Shown here piece by piece: positions 1 through 8,452 of a stretch of DNA of 49,022 bases (position 1 is the stretch's first letter; each line of letters begins with the position of its first letter). The notes beneath the pieces were generated by a model. It did no database searches. It saw nothing but the letters and a program-made list of their open reading frames with translations, and was not told where the DNA came from. The position numbers and the translations under genes are program-made. The stretch comes from an uncultured Clostridia bacterium (GTDB lineage: Bacteria > Bacillota > Clostridia > Christensenellales > Borkfalkiaceae): positions 1 through 49,022 of the forward strand of contig CANREJ010000009.1 in the NCBI GenBank assembly GCA_947629665.1. The letters are read 5' to 3'.

Positions 1-84
1 AATCTTATTCTAACACAGTTGATTTATATGAACTACTTTTTTACCCTTACCCGTTGCACTTGTTATGATAATTCACCCATAAGT

Positions 85-2466
85 TTATAGCGCGTCTTTT
101 TTAAAAGTGAGACGCTGGGTTGATTTAACGGTGAAAAAATCTGCCCAGGGGTCTTTGTTGAGGCGTTTTAAAGCCGTGCGAATATTTATTCCAGCAGGAG
201 TTGTTTTTGAAAGTTCCTCCCAAGCGACGGGCATTGACACGGCGGCACCCGACCGCGCCCTAACGCTGTACGGAGCAACGCTTGTAGCGCCCGCGGTGTT
301 GCGCTGCCAATCTATAAAAATTTTGCCCGTCCTCTCTTTTTTGGACATGGTTGCGGTATACCTGTGCGGATATTTATTTACCAACAGCTCGACAACGCGT
401 TTGGAAAAATCGCGGAACGCACTGCCGTCTACGCCCGTTTTAAAGGGCACAACCACGTGATAGCCCTTGCCGCCGCTCGTCTTTAAAAAGGATTTTAAAC
501 CGAGCTCTTCCAGAACGGTTTTTAAATCCCTTGCTCCCCTTCTCGCCTGCTTAACGTCAAGCGATTCGTCGGGGTCGAGGTCAAAAACCATAATATCGGG
601 GCGAAGCGGCGTTGATTTTTTACTGCCCCAAACATGGAACTCCACGGCGTTGTATTGCGATAAAAATACGATTGCGCGTTCGCCCGAAATATAAAAATAC
701 TTGCCGTCTTTTGCCGTTGCGTGTTTTATCCCCGCAAATTCCGCATCAAAATGCCTGCGGAAAAACTTTTCGCCGTCTATGCCCGACGGACAGCAAACAA
801 GGCTTAAAAATCTATCCTTTAAATAGGGCAACATTTTAGGGGCGACTGCCGCATAGTACTTTGCAAGCTCTTCCTTTGTTACTTCGGGATCCGTAAACAT
901 AATCTTTTGTGGGTTGGTTATTTTTACGCCGAGTATTTCCGTATTGTCCTTACTGTCCGTTCTTTGTTTGGGCTGTTCGCGGGTGATTTCAAGCGTGGGT
1001 TTATCCTTTCTCAACCCCTTAAAACTCGCCTGCCTTAAAACGCCCGACGATGTTATTTCGGCATAATGTATTTGCGCGGCGTAGATTGGCCTTACCCACT
1101 CTGCGCCCCTCTTGTATTCCTGCGGAATTTGGGCAAAGGGCGGAGTTTTGCGGGGAATTTTTATGAATTTTTGCATTAATTCGCGGCGGGATTGGGCGTT
1201 AAAACCCGTTCCAGCGCAACCTGCAAATTTTAACTTTCCATCCTCATATAGTCCCACAAGGATTGCTCGCAGGTCGCCGTTTTGAGAAAGGGTATATCCG
1301 CCTATAACAAATTCTTCGTCATTCCTGAATTTAAACTTTTGCCAATCGCCGTTTTTGCCGCCGGTGTACGCGGAGTCTTTTTTCTTTGCAACTATTCCCT
1401 CCATGCCTTGCTTTTTAAGCGTTTCAAGCATCGTTTTGCCCATTTTACAGGTATGTTCACTATATGAGATTATCGGCGGCGCGTTTTTTACAAGATTTTT
1501 CAGTTTGTTCTTGCGCTCTGTAAGCGGCAAGTCGCGCAAGTCTTCGCCATCGAGGGCGAGGAGGTCGAAAACAACGTAATTCAGCCCCTCGCCGCCGGTT
1601 TTTATCAGCCTTTGCAACGCCCCGAAATCGGGAACGCCGTTTTTTGAGGCAACCACCATTTCGCCGTCCAGAACGGCAGGTCTACCCCGCAACATTTTGG
1701 TTAAGGCCGCGGCAACGGGCGCAAACGCCGCGGGACACTTGTTTCCGTTGCGTGAAATGAGCGACGTTTTGCCGCTTTCGGAAAAAGCAACAACGCGGTA
1801 GCCGTCGTACTTTAATTCGTATATCCACCCGCCGCGGGGAAGCTCGTCGGTAAGTTTTGCCAACATTACCTGCACGCTTTTGAACGGATTTACACTGCCC
1901 TCCCGTGAAATTTCGCTCATGGTTTTATGCGAGCGCACGCCGCGCGTAAAGCGGCTTATGCCCGCCGTCTTTTTGTCATACCCGTCCTTTTCCTTAATCA
2001 ACAGCCACGGCTCGGAGGAACTGTCTTGCGCGTTTTTTATTTTTACGAGCGCCCAGTCGCCTTTAAGCCGTTCACCGTCGAGGTGAAATTTTAAAGAGCC
2101 GCTCTTTAAGCCTTCCCGCGGATTGAGGCGGGGAATCCAAACGCCTTCGTCCCACAGCATAACCGTACCGCCGCCGTATTCGCCCTTAGGAATGGTTCCC
2201 TCAAAATCCATATAGTCTACGGGGTGGTCCTCCACCCTCATTGCAAGCCGCTTATCCGCCGTGCAGTAGGATGGGCCCTTGGGTATTGCCCAGCTTAAAG
2301 CCACGCCGTTAAATTCAAGACGCAAATCATAGTGGTCTGCGCGCGCCGCATGATGCTGGACGGAAAATCTCAAACTCTCCTGGTTGGAACGGACGGGCTT
2401 ACCCTGCGGTTCGCCCGTTATGTTAAAGTTACGTTTTGAGTTGTATTTTTGCAATTTATCTGCCAT
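85..2466 (-). CDS. ligD: ATP-dependent DNA ligase D (PE-LIG-POL)
   Basis: This 793-aa protein seals double-strand breaks with Ku in bacterial non-homologous end joining. Three modules are visible in order. Residues about 25-170 are the 3'-phosphoesterase, with HYDLRLE near residue 45 and EDHPVDY near 80. Residues about 195-500 are the ligase, with the nucleotidyl lysine in ELKYDGYR near K219. Residues about 515-790 are the primase/polymerase, with the metal-binding FDLDPDE. This is the Pseudomonas-type order; B. subtilis LigD lacks the phosphoesterase domain. The start matches the family N-terminus (short basic segment, then KRNF..T.EP). No Shine-Dalgarno precedes it, and a CATACTA element ends 5 nt before the ATG. 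It is divergent from ku. Confidence 0.97.
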   Translation of the reverse strand: MADKLQKYNSKRNFNITGEPQGKPVRSNQESLRFSVQHHAARADHYDLRLEFNGVALSWAIPKGPSYCTADKRLAMRVEDHPVDYMDFEGTIPKGEYGGGTVMLWDEGVWIPRLNPREGLKSGSLKFHLDGERLKGDWALVKIKNAQDSSSEPWLLIKEKDGYDKKTAGISRFTRGVRSHKTMSEISREGSVNPFKSVQVMLAKLTDELPRGGWIYELKYDGYRVVAFSESGKTSLISRNGNKCPAAFAPVAAALTKMLRGRPAVLDGEMVVASKNGVPDFGALQRLIKTGGEGLNYVVFDLLALDGEDLRDLPLTERKNKLKNLVKNAPPIISYSEHTCKMGKTMLETLKKQGMEGIVAKKKDSAYTGGKNGDWQKFKFRNDEEFVIGGYTLSQNGDLRAILVGLYEDGKLKFAGCAGTGFNAQSRRELMQKFIKIPRKTPPFAQIPQEYKRGAEWVRPIYAAQIHYAEITSSGVLRQASFKGLRKDKPTLEITREQPKQRTDSKDNTEILGVKITNPQKIMFTDPEVTKEELAKYYAAVAPKMLPYLKDRFLSLVCCPSGIDGEKFFRRHFDAEFAGIKHATAKDGKYFYISGERAIVFLSQYNAVEFHVWGSKKSTPLRPDIMVFDLDPDESLDVKQARRGARDLKTVLEELGLKSFLKTSGGKGYHVVVPFKTGVDGSAFRDFSKRVVELLVNKYPHRYTATMSKKERTGKIFIDWQRNTAGATSVAPYSVRARSGAAVSMPVAWEELSKTTPAGINIRTALKRLNKDPWADFFTVKSTQRLTFKKDAL

Positions 2467-2471
2467 ACGGT

Positions 2472-2502
2472 TAGTATGTGAACGGCGGACGTTTTTATAA
2501 TA
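2472..2502. promoter_or_regulatory. Overlapping divergent sigma-G-like promoters of ligD and ku
   Basis: On the plus strand GTATG (2474-2478), a 17-nt spacer and TATAATA (2496-2502) resemble the forespore sigma-G pattern (gHATR-N17/18-CATWHTA, one mismatch) and face ku. On the minus strand CATACTA (2472-2478) is an exact sigma-G -10 and sits 5 nt before the ligD ATG; its -35 (TTATA) is poor. In B. subtilis ku and ligD belong to the sigma-G regulon, which supports the reading. A plain sigma-A reading of TATAAT for ku is the alternative. Confidence 0.5.
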
Positions 2503-2551
2503 CAGATTAAAAAGGGCAATACAGGCAATAACTTTAAACGGAGGAAATTAT

Positions 2552-3370
2552 ATGGCCGTAGTTCAAAAGAGCGCTATTGCGTTCGGTTTGGTTTATATAC
2601 CGATAAATCTATACACCGCCACGCAGGATAACGACATAAGTTTTAACCAACTTCATAAAAAGGACGGCGAAAGAATCCGCTATAAAAAAGTTTGCGGGCA
2701 CTGCGGAAAAGAAGTTGAGGCAAAGGATATTGTGCGCGGATTTCAATACGCAAAAGACCAATATGTTATGATAACCGATGAGGAAATAGAAAAAATAAAA
2801 ACCGAAAAGGACAAAACGATAACCATATTGAGCTTTACCGCCCTCGATAAAATAAGTCCCGTCTACTATGACAGGGCCTACCATGTTGTTCCGCAAAAGG
2901 GCGGCGGCAAGGCGTTGGAGCTTTTGCGGCAGGCAATGTTAAAAGCCAAACGCGCCGCACTCGGCCGCACCGTATTGGGAAATTCCGAAAAATTGCTTGT
3001 GATTATCCCGCGCGAGGACTGTATGCTTATCCAAACCCTACTCTATCAAGACGATATAAAAGAAATTCCCATCGCATACGAAAAGCCCAAAATTTCGGAA
3101 GCCGAACTTGCGATGGCGGAAAAACTTATAGGGGATATGGAGGAAGATTTTGAGCCGGAAAAGTACAAGGACGAATTTCAGGAAAAACTGCGGGATTTAA
3201 TAGAGAGCAAGATTGCAGGCAAAACGGTTGAAAAGCCAAAAGAAGAAAAACCGGGAAAAATTATAGATCTTATGGAAGCCTTAAAAGCGAGCATAAAAAA
3301 TACGGACGTAAAAAAGTCCGTACCGAAAACCACACGCACAAAAACCGCAAAACCGCGGAAACGCGCATAA
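2552..3370 (+). CDS. ku: Non-homologous end joining protein Ku
   Basis: This 272-aa bacterial Ku should form the homodimeric ring that binds DNA ends and recruits LigD. The N-terminus (MAVVQKSAIAFGLVYIPINLY) and the beta-barrel core to about residue 190 are typical. A CxxC pair is present (KVCGHCGKEV, near residue 50). After about residue 200 comes an acidic stretch and then a lysine/arginine-rich tail, like the tails that help Ku move along DNA or bind LigD. An excellent ribosome site (GGAGG) lies 8 nt before the ATG. It diverges from ligD across an 85-bp shared promoter region. Confidence 0.97.
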   Translation: MAVVQKSAIAFGLVYIPINLYTATQDNDISFNQLHKKDGERIRYKKVCGHCGKEVEAKDIVRGFQYAKDQYVMITDEEIEKIKTEKDKTITILSFTALDKISPVYYDRAYHVVPQKGGGKALELLRQAMLKAKRAALGRTVLGNSEKLLVIIPREDCMLIQTLLYQDDIKEIPIAYEKPKISEAELAMAEKLIGDMEEDFEPEKYKDEFQEKLRDLIESKIAGKTVEKPKEEKPGKIIDLMEALKASIKNTDVKKSVPKTTRTKTAKPRKRA

Positions 3371-3391
3371 AATCAACTTTGTAACATCAAA

Positions 3392-4102
3392 TTACAGTGA
3401 AATTAAATCCTTTACTACTTCTGCGGCAATTATAAGCCCCGCCGCGCCCGGCACAAACGGAACACTGCCGCAAGATAAGCGCGTTCCGTTCTTTATTTCC
3501 TCGCCGCCGCGGGAAGATATGGGCTCTTCCGTGGAATAAACAACTTTTAAGCTGTCTATACCCATCTTCCGCAACTCCCTGCGCATGGTTTTTGCCAGTG
3601 GGCAAACGGAAGTTTTGTAAATATCCGCAACCTGAAACGCGGCGGGATTGAGTTTGTTGCCTGCGCCCATGCAACTTATTACGGGCACCTCCGCCGCCTT
3701 TGCTTTTTTTATTATTGCGAGTTTGCCCGAAACGGTGTCAATGGCGTCCACAACATAGTCGTATAAGCCAAAATCAAATTCGCCCTCTGTGGACGGAGTA
3801 AAAAACGTTTTATATGTTTTAACCGCACATTCGGGATTTATATCCGCAATACGCTCTGCGGCAACGTCCACCTTGTAACAGTCTACGGTCCGCAACGTCG
3901 CCAAAATTTGGCGGTTTATGTTGGTTAGGCTCACCTTGTCGTTGTCTATAAGGTCAAGTGCGCCCACTCCCGCCCGCGCGAGAGCTTCCACGGCATAGCC
4001 GCCCACTCCGCCTATGCCGAATACCGCAACGCGAGATGAAGCAAGTTTTTGCATTGCCTCCTCTCCCAATAACTGTTGTGTCCTTGAAAATTGGTTGAGC
4101 AT
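3392..4102 (-). CDS. tcdA: tRNA threonylcarbamoyladenosine dehydratase (TcdA/CsdL, ThiF/E1-like)
   Basis: This 236-aa E1-like enzyme uses ATP to cyclise t6A at position 37 of ANN-decoding tRNAs to ct6A. It shows the Rossmann nucleotide motif FGIGGVGGYAVEALARAG (residues about 28-45), the DxDxVxxxNxNRQ motif (DNDKVSLTNINRQ), a conserved CMGAGNKLNP segment near residue 143, and the C-terminal GSVPFVPGAAGL segment typical of TcdA. Length is slightly under the E. coli protein. There is no Shine-Dalgarno; a promoter whose -10 ends 6 nt upstream suggests a leaderless message. Confidence 0.93.
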   Translation of the reverse strand: MLNQFSRTQQLLGEEAMQKLASSRVAVFGIGGVGGYAVEALARAGVGALDLIDNDKVSLTNINRQILATLRTVDCYKVDVAAERIADINPECAVKTYKTFFTPSTEGEFDFGLYDYVVDAIDTVSGKLAIIKKAKAAEVPVISCMGAGNKLNPAAFQVADIYKTSVCPLAKTMRRELRKMGIDSLKVVYSTEEPISSRGGEEIKNGTRLSCGSVPFVPGAAGLIIAAEVVKDLISL

Positions 4103-4108
4103 AGTTAA

Positions 4109-4138
4109 AATATATCAAAAATACGGCGAAAATGTCAA
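4109..4138 (-). promoter_or_regulatory. Sigma-A promoter of tcdA
   Basis: TTGACA (4133-4138), an 18-nt spacer and TATATT (4109-4114) with a TG just before the -10. Only 6 nt separate the -10 from the tcdA ATG, so transcription should start at or next to the start codon. Confidence 0.75.
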
Positions 4139-4231
4139 TAATATTCGGCGGCGGATTTTAAGGAAACAATTTAAAAAAAATTTTTAAAACAAGGTTTAAA
4201 AGCGCAAAATTGCGGTATAAATAAAGTGAAC

Positions 4232-4330
4232 AAAGGAAGACGGTAGGCGTCGAGTGGAAGACATACCGTACTTCGCGGCAACACGAACACGGCACAGGCT
4301 TTCAATGTACCACCGCAGCCTCCCCAAAGT
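4232..4330 (+). other. Possible structured leader upstream of hsp20
   Basis: The 260-nt gap before hsp20 contains a GC-richer block inside AT-rich DNA. Two local helices can be drawn: ACGGTA (4240-4245) with TACCGT (4264-4269), and AGGCT (4296-4300) with AGCCT (4317-4321); GCGG and CCGC give an alternative pairing. It matches no RNA family I recognise, there is no CIRCE element, and no convincing sigma-A promoter was found. It could be a 5' leader or an independent RNA. Confidence 0.3.
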
Positions 4331-4362
4331 TATAAATTCTATAATTTAAGGAGATTTTAACT

Positions 4363-4776
4363 ATGAAACATTATTTACAACCCAGACGTAACGATTACGA
4401 TCTTTTTGACGCTTTTGACGACTTTTTTAAACCCATGTTCTTTGACGAGAGCAAGGATTTGAGAACGGATATCAAGGAAACGGAAACAAGCTACGAGCTT
4501 GATATGGAATTGCCCGGCTATGCCAAGAACGAGATAAAAGTATCACTCGAAAACGGATATCTTACGGTAAACGCCGAAAAGCAAAAAAAGGAAGAAAACG
4601 ACAAAAAATACTTGCGCAGGGAAATTTCCGAAAGCACTTCGAGAAGCTACTATGTAGGCACGGATATCACGCGTGAGGATATTAAGGCAAAGTTTGACAA
4701 CGGCATGCTCACTTTAACCGTTCCCAAGTCGGCGCCCAAACAATTGAAAGGCAACAATTTTATTGACATTGAATAA
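4363..4776 (+). CDS. Small heat shock protein, Hsp20 family
   Basis: This 137-aa alpha-crystallin-type chaperone holds unfolding proteins in a refoldable state in the cytoplasm. The N-terminal arm (residues 1-30) is rich in Asp and Phe. The alpha-crystallin domain (about 33-125) contains ELDMELPGYAKNEIKVSLENG, and the hallmark A-x-x-x-n-G-x-L near its end reads FDNGMLTLTVPK. A strong AAGGAG ribosome site precedes the start. The gene stands alone between divergent tcdA and a bidirectional terminator. Confidence 0.96.
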   Translation: MKHYLQPRRNDYDLFDAFDDFFKPMFFDESKDLRTDIKETETSYELDMELPGYAKNEIKVSLENGYLTVNAEKQKKEENDKKYLRREISESTSRSYYVGTDITREDIKAKFDNGMLTLTVPKSAPKQLKGNNFIDIE

Positions 4777-4809
4777 TCCTTTTAAGTTTAAACCTATTTC
4801 CCCATATCT

Positions 4810-4850
4810 AAAAGAGGGAGTACCCGTACGGGCACTCCCTCTTTTACTTT
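4810..4850. terminator. Bidirectional terminator
   Basis: Stem AAAAGAGGGAGT / ACTCCCTCTTTT with an inner ACCCGTACGGGC. A/T runs lie on both sides, so it can end hsp20 (plus) and the YugP-like gene (minus). Confidence 0.9.
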
Positions 4851-4856
4851 ATAAAA

Positions 4857-5696
4857 TTATTTTCCGTTGTTGTTTTTTAGCATCAACGCAACGACATTCA
4901 ACATGATTTTGAGTATGAACCTGATAAGTTCCAAAATGTTTACAAGGAAATCGCAGATATATGCCGCCCGGTAGGTGGAAAAAACTTTTGCAACCAACTC
5001 TTGTTCATATGGCGTTAAAAAATCGTATTCCTTTATAATTTCCAGCGTTTCTTGGTTGGCCTTGCCCTCCACTTTGATTACAAGGAACGACAATATAAAC
5101 GAAGCGATAAAGTAGACAAACCCGATAACCGACATTATAAGCATATACATGCCCGTAAAATCGGTGCCCGACATAGAGCATGCAACAAAATCCATTATAA
5201 CGCCCACAAGCACTATGGGAATAAACACAATGGGGCCGAAAATTGCAAATTTTTGCAAGCGCCAGCGCGCCTTAAACGCGGCGCTGTTCCGCTTATCCTG
5301 AATTACAAGCCCCACCTTTTGAAGCGCAAGACCTACCGCCGTCAAATGGTTGCCATAATACGTCGAGGCGCGGAGATAGACTGTTTTTTTGTTGGGATTG
5401 TAGTGGTTGCTGAAAAACAGCGCGCGGAAAAATCCCGCTTTTTTCACTTGAATATCGCTGTAACCGAGATTTTGCAAAAGCGTTGTGGCAGCGGTACAGC
5501 CGTTGTATCCGCCCTCGGTTTTTTGGCGGTTTGTTACCCAATAATTAAAGAAAATTTTAATGCGCAGAACAAATGCAACCACCGAAACCACAGCGATGAG
5601 GATTGACACAACGCAGATTGCGACAACCAGAACTATGCCAAGTCCCCAAAGCCCCTCGGTTGATGCTTCGGATCCGTCAAGCAAATTTACTAACAT
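4857..5696 (-). CDS. YugP-family (Zn_peptidase_2) membrane protein with lost HExxH motif
   Basis: This 279-aa membrane protein matches the YugP/PF04298 neutral zinc metallopeptidase layout: an N-terminal membrane helix, the NHYNPNKKTVYLRASTYYGN segment (family: DHYDPR..TVRLSPDVYYG), two central membrane helices, a VExxAN segment, and a C-terminal LTPYE..AKVF..YRAAYI region. The zinc-binding AHEVGHAIQ segment reads ALQKVGLVIQ, so His, Glu and His are replaced (about Q126, K127, L130). The protein is therefore probably not a peptidase. An upstream ATG at 5747 lies inside the promoter; the chosen ATG has a GGAGGG ribosome site. Confidence 0.8.
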   Translation of the reverse strand: MLVNLLDGSEASTEGLWGLGIVLVVAICVVSILIAVVSVVAFVLRIKIFFNYWVTNRQKTEGGYNGCTAATTLLQNLGYSDIQVKKAGFFRALFFSNHYNPNKKTVYLRASTYYGNHLTAVGLALQKVGLVIQDKRNSAAFKARWRLQKFAIFGPIVFIPIVLVGVIMDFVACSMSGTDFTGMYMLIMSVIGFVYFIASFILSFLVIKVEGKANQETLEIIKEYDFLTPYEQELVAKVFSTYRAAYICDFLVNILELIRFILKIMLNVVALMLKNNNGK

Positions 5697-5718
5697 AACT
5701 ATTCCCTCCTTCCACTTG

Positions 5719-5747
5719 ATTATAACATACTTGTTTAACCGTGTCAA
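5719..5747 (-). promoter_or_regulatory. Consensus sigma-A promoter of the YugP-like gene
   Basis: TTGACA (5742-5747), 17-nt spacer, TATAAT (5719-5724), preceded by TGT (extended -10). It shows that the YugP-like gene is transcribed separately from the two-component genes upstream and decides its start codon. Confidence 0.85.
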
Positions 5748-5769
5748 TAAATACGCAGACCCGGCGTTT

Positions 5770-7191
5770 TTACTGCGAGGGCGGGGTTGAAGGCACGCAC
5801 GGGAAATCTACCCAAAAGGTTGAGCCCTTACCGACCTCGCTATCCACCCCAAAATCAAACGAATGGCTTTGCAGTATAACTTTTACTATATTTAAGCCGA
5901 GCCCCGTGCCCTTTACGGGACGGACATGCTCCTTTTCCAAACGGTAGTACCTTTCCCAAATGTTGGGTAGTTCGTTTTGTGGTATACCCTTGCCCGTATC
6001 CCTTATGGAGAGTTTTAGGCGCTGCCCGTCCATGCTTGTTTTAAGACTTATATATACCGTTTTATCCTCACCCGTATAATTTACCGCATTGCCCATCAGG
6101 TTGTAGATAACCTGTCCGATTTTTTCTTCGTCGGCACGGGTATATCTGTCGGGATCTATATCGAGCATGAGGTTATAGCCGCTCTCCTGCAAATAGCCGA
6201 ACTTGCCTATGATTCCATATAAAAATTCGGTTAAATTGAATACTTTTATGTTAAGATCGCCCAAATTGGAGCTCACTTTGGATACGGACAAAACGTCGTT
6301 TACAAGCCCGGTCAGTCTATCCGCCTCGTCTATAATCACCTGCAAATGCTTATCGCGCTTTTCGGGATTGTCGCCCGAAATTTCCTTTACCATGGAAGCG
6401 TATGCCTTTATCATTGTGAGTGGAGTTTTGAGGTCGTGCGTAACGTTTGCAAGAATTTCGCGCTGGAAATCGCCGCTCTTTTTTACCTCGTCGCGCATTT
6501 CGTTCAAGGTATCGGAAAGTTGGGCAACCTCCTTGTAGTCGACATTTACAAATTTAACCGAATAGTCGCCCTTTGCAAGTTTTACGGCCGAATCGGAAAG
6601 TGATTTTAACCCACGCGTAAGTTTTTGGGAAATGGAATAGGCTATAACGAATGCCAAAACCAAAACTATTCCGCTTATCAAAAGCAGATATATTTGTAGG
6701 CTGGTTACCGTATCCCTCACTATGCCGAGCGAACACGAAACAAGTAAAACGCCTTCCCCTCCGTCCACGTTCACGTTTGTGCAAAAGTTCATAAACCCGC
6801 CCGAATTATAGGCGGCGTCCGCGCCGTTTGAAAGTTTTGACGCGTAACTTAGAGCCTCCTCTATCCTCGAAGCGGAAACTTCCACACCGAGCGGATGCAA
6901 AACGTTACCGTCGGCGGAAAATATGTAGGATATTATACCTTCCTCGCGATAGCGCAAAAAAAGCGAATCGAGCAACTCACCTTGCGGAGTGTGTTCCAAT
7001 ATTTTAACAGCCTCGTTGCCAACGGTTACCACCCTGTTGCGCGCCTGATTCCCAAGCGACGTCGACACGATTATAAAAAACACCACATCCACAAGCACAA
7101 GAATAAGCGCGCTCAAAATGCAAAAGTAGGCAAACATTACGTTGTTTACGCTTTTGAGTTTAAGTTTTTTTACGGTTTTTTCAGACTTCAA
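5770..7191 (-). CDS. Sensor histidine kinase, two-component system
   Basis: This roughly 473-aa membrane kinase has a first membrane helix (about residues 20-42), an extracytoplasmic sensing region of about 120 aa, a second membrane helix (about 166-186) and a HAMP linker. The phosphoacceptor block is NVTHDLKTPLTM (His near 252). The ATPase has its N box (YNLMGNAVNYTG), DTGKGIP and GTGLGLNI motifs. It overlaps the response regulator by a few bases. No ATG lies near the junction; the TTG at 7191 is chosen, with another TTG at 7221 and an ATG at 7137 as alternatives. The ligand is unknown. Confidence 0.9.
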   Translation of the reverse strand: MKSEKTVKKLKLKSVNNVMFAYFCILSALILVLVDVVFFIIVSTSLGNQARNRVVTVGNEAVKILEHTPQGELLDSLFLRYREEGIISYIFSADGNVLHPLGVEVSASRIEEALSYASKLSNGADAAYNSGGFMNFCTNVNVDGGEGVLLVSCSLGIVRDTVTSLQIYLLLISGIVLVLAFVIAYSISQKLTRGLKSLSDSAVKLAKGDYSVKFVNVDYKEVAQLSDTLNEMRDEVKKSGDFQREILANVTHDLKTPLTMIKAYASMVKEISGDNPEKRDKHLQVIIDEADRLTGLVNDVLSVSKVSSNLGDLNIKVFNLTEFLYGIIGKFGYLQESGYNLMLDIDPDRYTRADEEKIGQVIYNLMGNAVNYTGEDKTVYISLKTSMDGQRLKLSIRDTGKGIPQNELPNIWERYYRLEKEHVRPVKGTGLGLNIVKVILQSHSFDFGVDSEVGKGSTFWVDFPCVPSTPPSQ

Positions 7192-7843
7192 ATTTATATC
7201 CCAAACCGCGCAGGGTAACAATGAATTTACGGTATTGCTTTAAGTTGGAACGCAACATTTTTATGTGCGTGTCAACCGTTCTGTCGTCGCCGTAAAAATC
7301 AAAACCCCACACGTCCATAAGTAATTTTTCTCTTGTTAAAGCTATTCCCTTATTTTTTACAAAGTAAAATAAAATTTCATATTCCTTTGGCGTAAGTTCG
7401 GCTTTTTCGCCGTCAACATACACGTTCCTGCCCGCCATGTCGATGGTGAGCCCCTCAAAAGTTACAACGTCGTTCTGGCTTTCTTCGCCATAACGCTTTA
7501 ATACGGCGTGTATGCGCGCCATAACTTCTTTCGGCGAAAACGGCTTTGTTACATAGTCGTCGGCGCCTATTTCAAAACCGAACAGTTTATCGTACTCCTC
7601 ACCGCGCGCCGAGAGCATTATAACGGGTATGTTTTTGGATTTTTTTATCTCCTTTACTGCCGAAAAGCCGTCCAGCCGCGGCAACATAACGTCCATCAAA
7701 ATTATATCGAAATCGGCTTCCCTGCACATTTTAACCGCCTGCATGCCGTCCGCGGCCTCGTACGCTTCTCCGCCTTCAAATTCAACGTATTCCTTTAATA
7801 CGTTTCTTATCATCTCTTCGTCGTCGACTATTAAAACTTTCAT
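7181..7843 (-). CDS. Response regulator, OmpR/PhoB family
   Basis: This 220-aa DNA-binding regulator has an N-terminal receiver domain with acidic residues DD at 7-8, phosphoacceptor D51 in MDVMLPRLDG and the TKPF lysine near 103. The C-terminal winged helix (about 125-220) carries LTPKEYEILFYFVKNKG and RTVDTHIKMLRSNL. A good AAGGAG ribosome site precedes the ATG. It is the first gene of the two-gene operon with the kinase at 5770-7191. Its target genes cannot be read from the sequence. Confidence 0.95.
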   Translation of the reverse strand: MKVLIVDDEEMIRNVLKEYVEFEGGEAYEAADGMQAVKMCREADFDIILMDVMLPRLDGFSAVKEIKKSKNIPVIMLSARGEEYDKLFGFEIGADDYVTKPFSPKEVMARIHAVLKRYGEESQNDVVTFEGLTIDMAGRNVYVDGEKAELTPKEYEILFYFVKNKGIALTREKLLMDVWGFDFYGDDRTVDTHIKMLRSNLKQYRKFIVTLRGLGYKFEV

Positions 7844-7914
7844 AAATTTCTCCTTAACATTTTTTTCAAGCCCGCATAAACAGCTTTAATTCTTTTTGCA
7901 ATCTCAGCGGATTT

Positions 7915-8220
7915 TCATTGCTTGCCCTCCATAAATATCACTTCCTTGCCGTGAGCTTTTGCATACTCAATTTCGTTTGCCGTGCTTGTGCCTATATAGC
8001 CATTTTTATTTATTACATAAATAGCGTCGGAAAGGTCTATTTTTCTTTTATGTATCTCGTCAAGCATTTCTTTCTGCTCGTCAGAAAAAACATCTCCGCT
8101 ATGCCCGAAGCATCCTACCGATATTACTATGTTCCCGGCCAAGGTTAATTCTCTATTTACTCTTTCAAAATCTTCTTTGAATTTTGTACTTCCACAAAGT
8201 GTAATGACTTTAATTGCCAT
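7915..8220 (-). CDS. Nucleoside 2-deoxyribosyltransferase-like small protein
   Basis: This 101-aa protein has the flavodoxin-like fold signature seen in nucleoside 2-deoxyribosyltransferase and related proteins: ITLCGSTKFKEDFERV at the N-terminus, a middle LSDAIYVINKNGYIGTSTANEIEYA segment with the conserved Glu, and a final strand EVIFMEG. Members of this superfamily cleave or transfer the base of nucleosides or nucleotides, but the exact reaction is unknown here. The start has a good AAGGAG. It appears to be a single gene. Confidence 0.65.
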   Translation of the reverse strand: MAIKVITLCGSTKFKEDFERVNRELTLAGNIVISVGCFGHSGDVFSDEQKEMLDEIHKRKIDLSDAIYVINKNGYIGTSTANEIEYAKAHGKEVIFMEGKQ

Positions 8221-8363
8221 TTTAATCTCCTTTAACTTTACTTTATAATAAACCGCTTTGCGGAAAAATTATTTGTATAATTGTGAAATATACGTAAAAT
8301 TTCATAATAAGTGTAGCACAAAACAAAATTTTAGTCAACGTATTAAAAATTTATAAAAAACCG

Positions 8364-8392
8364 TTGACAGAACAAACAAAATGGGCTATTAT
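8364..8392 (+). promoter_or_regulatory. Sigma-A promoter of the radical SAM operon
   Basis: TTGACA (8364-8369), 17-nt spacer, TATTAT (8387-8392). The transcript should begin near 8399, giving a leader of about 150 nt before the chosen ATG at 8548. The rest of the 8221-8363 gap is AT-rich and holds only a short CCGC/GCGG hairpin near 8253-8263. Confidence 0.75.
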
Positions 8393-8406
8393 ATTAATAT
8401 AAACAA

Positions 8407-8452
8407 ATGTTTACATACTGTCTTTCGGGTAATTACGGCAGAATGTAAGCAT
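8407..8452 (+). promoter_or_regulatory. Leader hairpin or operator at the start of the radical SAM transcript
   Basis: An inverted repeat begins about 8 nt after the expected transcription start: ATGTTTACAT (8407-8416) pairs with ATGTAAGCAT (8443-8452, one G-U), then CTGTC (8418-8422) with GGCAG (8437-8441), separated by one A/A mismatch. There is no T run after it, so it is more likely an operator or a leader structure than a terminator. Confidence 0.5.

Noticed and set aside
1-84. Left edge before the ligD stop codon
   Set aside because: AT-rich with no frame, hairpin or promoter that I could support.
4290-4325. T-box-like element before hsp20 (TACCACCGC)
   Set aside because: It is the reverse complement of a T-box-like string, on the wrong strand, and the rest of the T-box is missing.
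5697-5747. Longer start for the YugP-like protein
   Set aside because: The upstream ATG lies in the -35 box of a consensus promoter, so it would not be transcribed.
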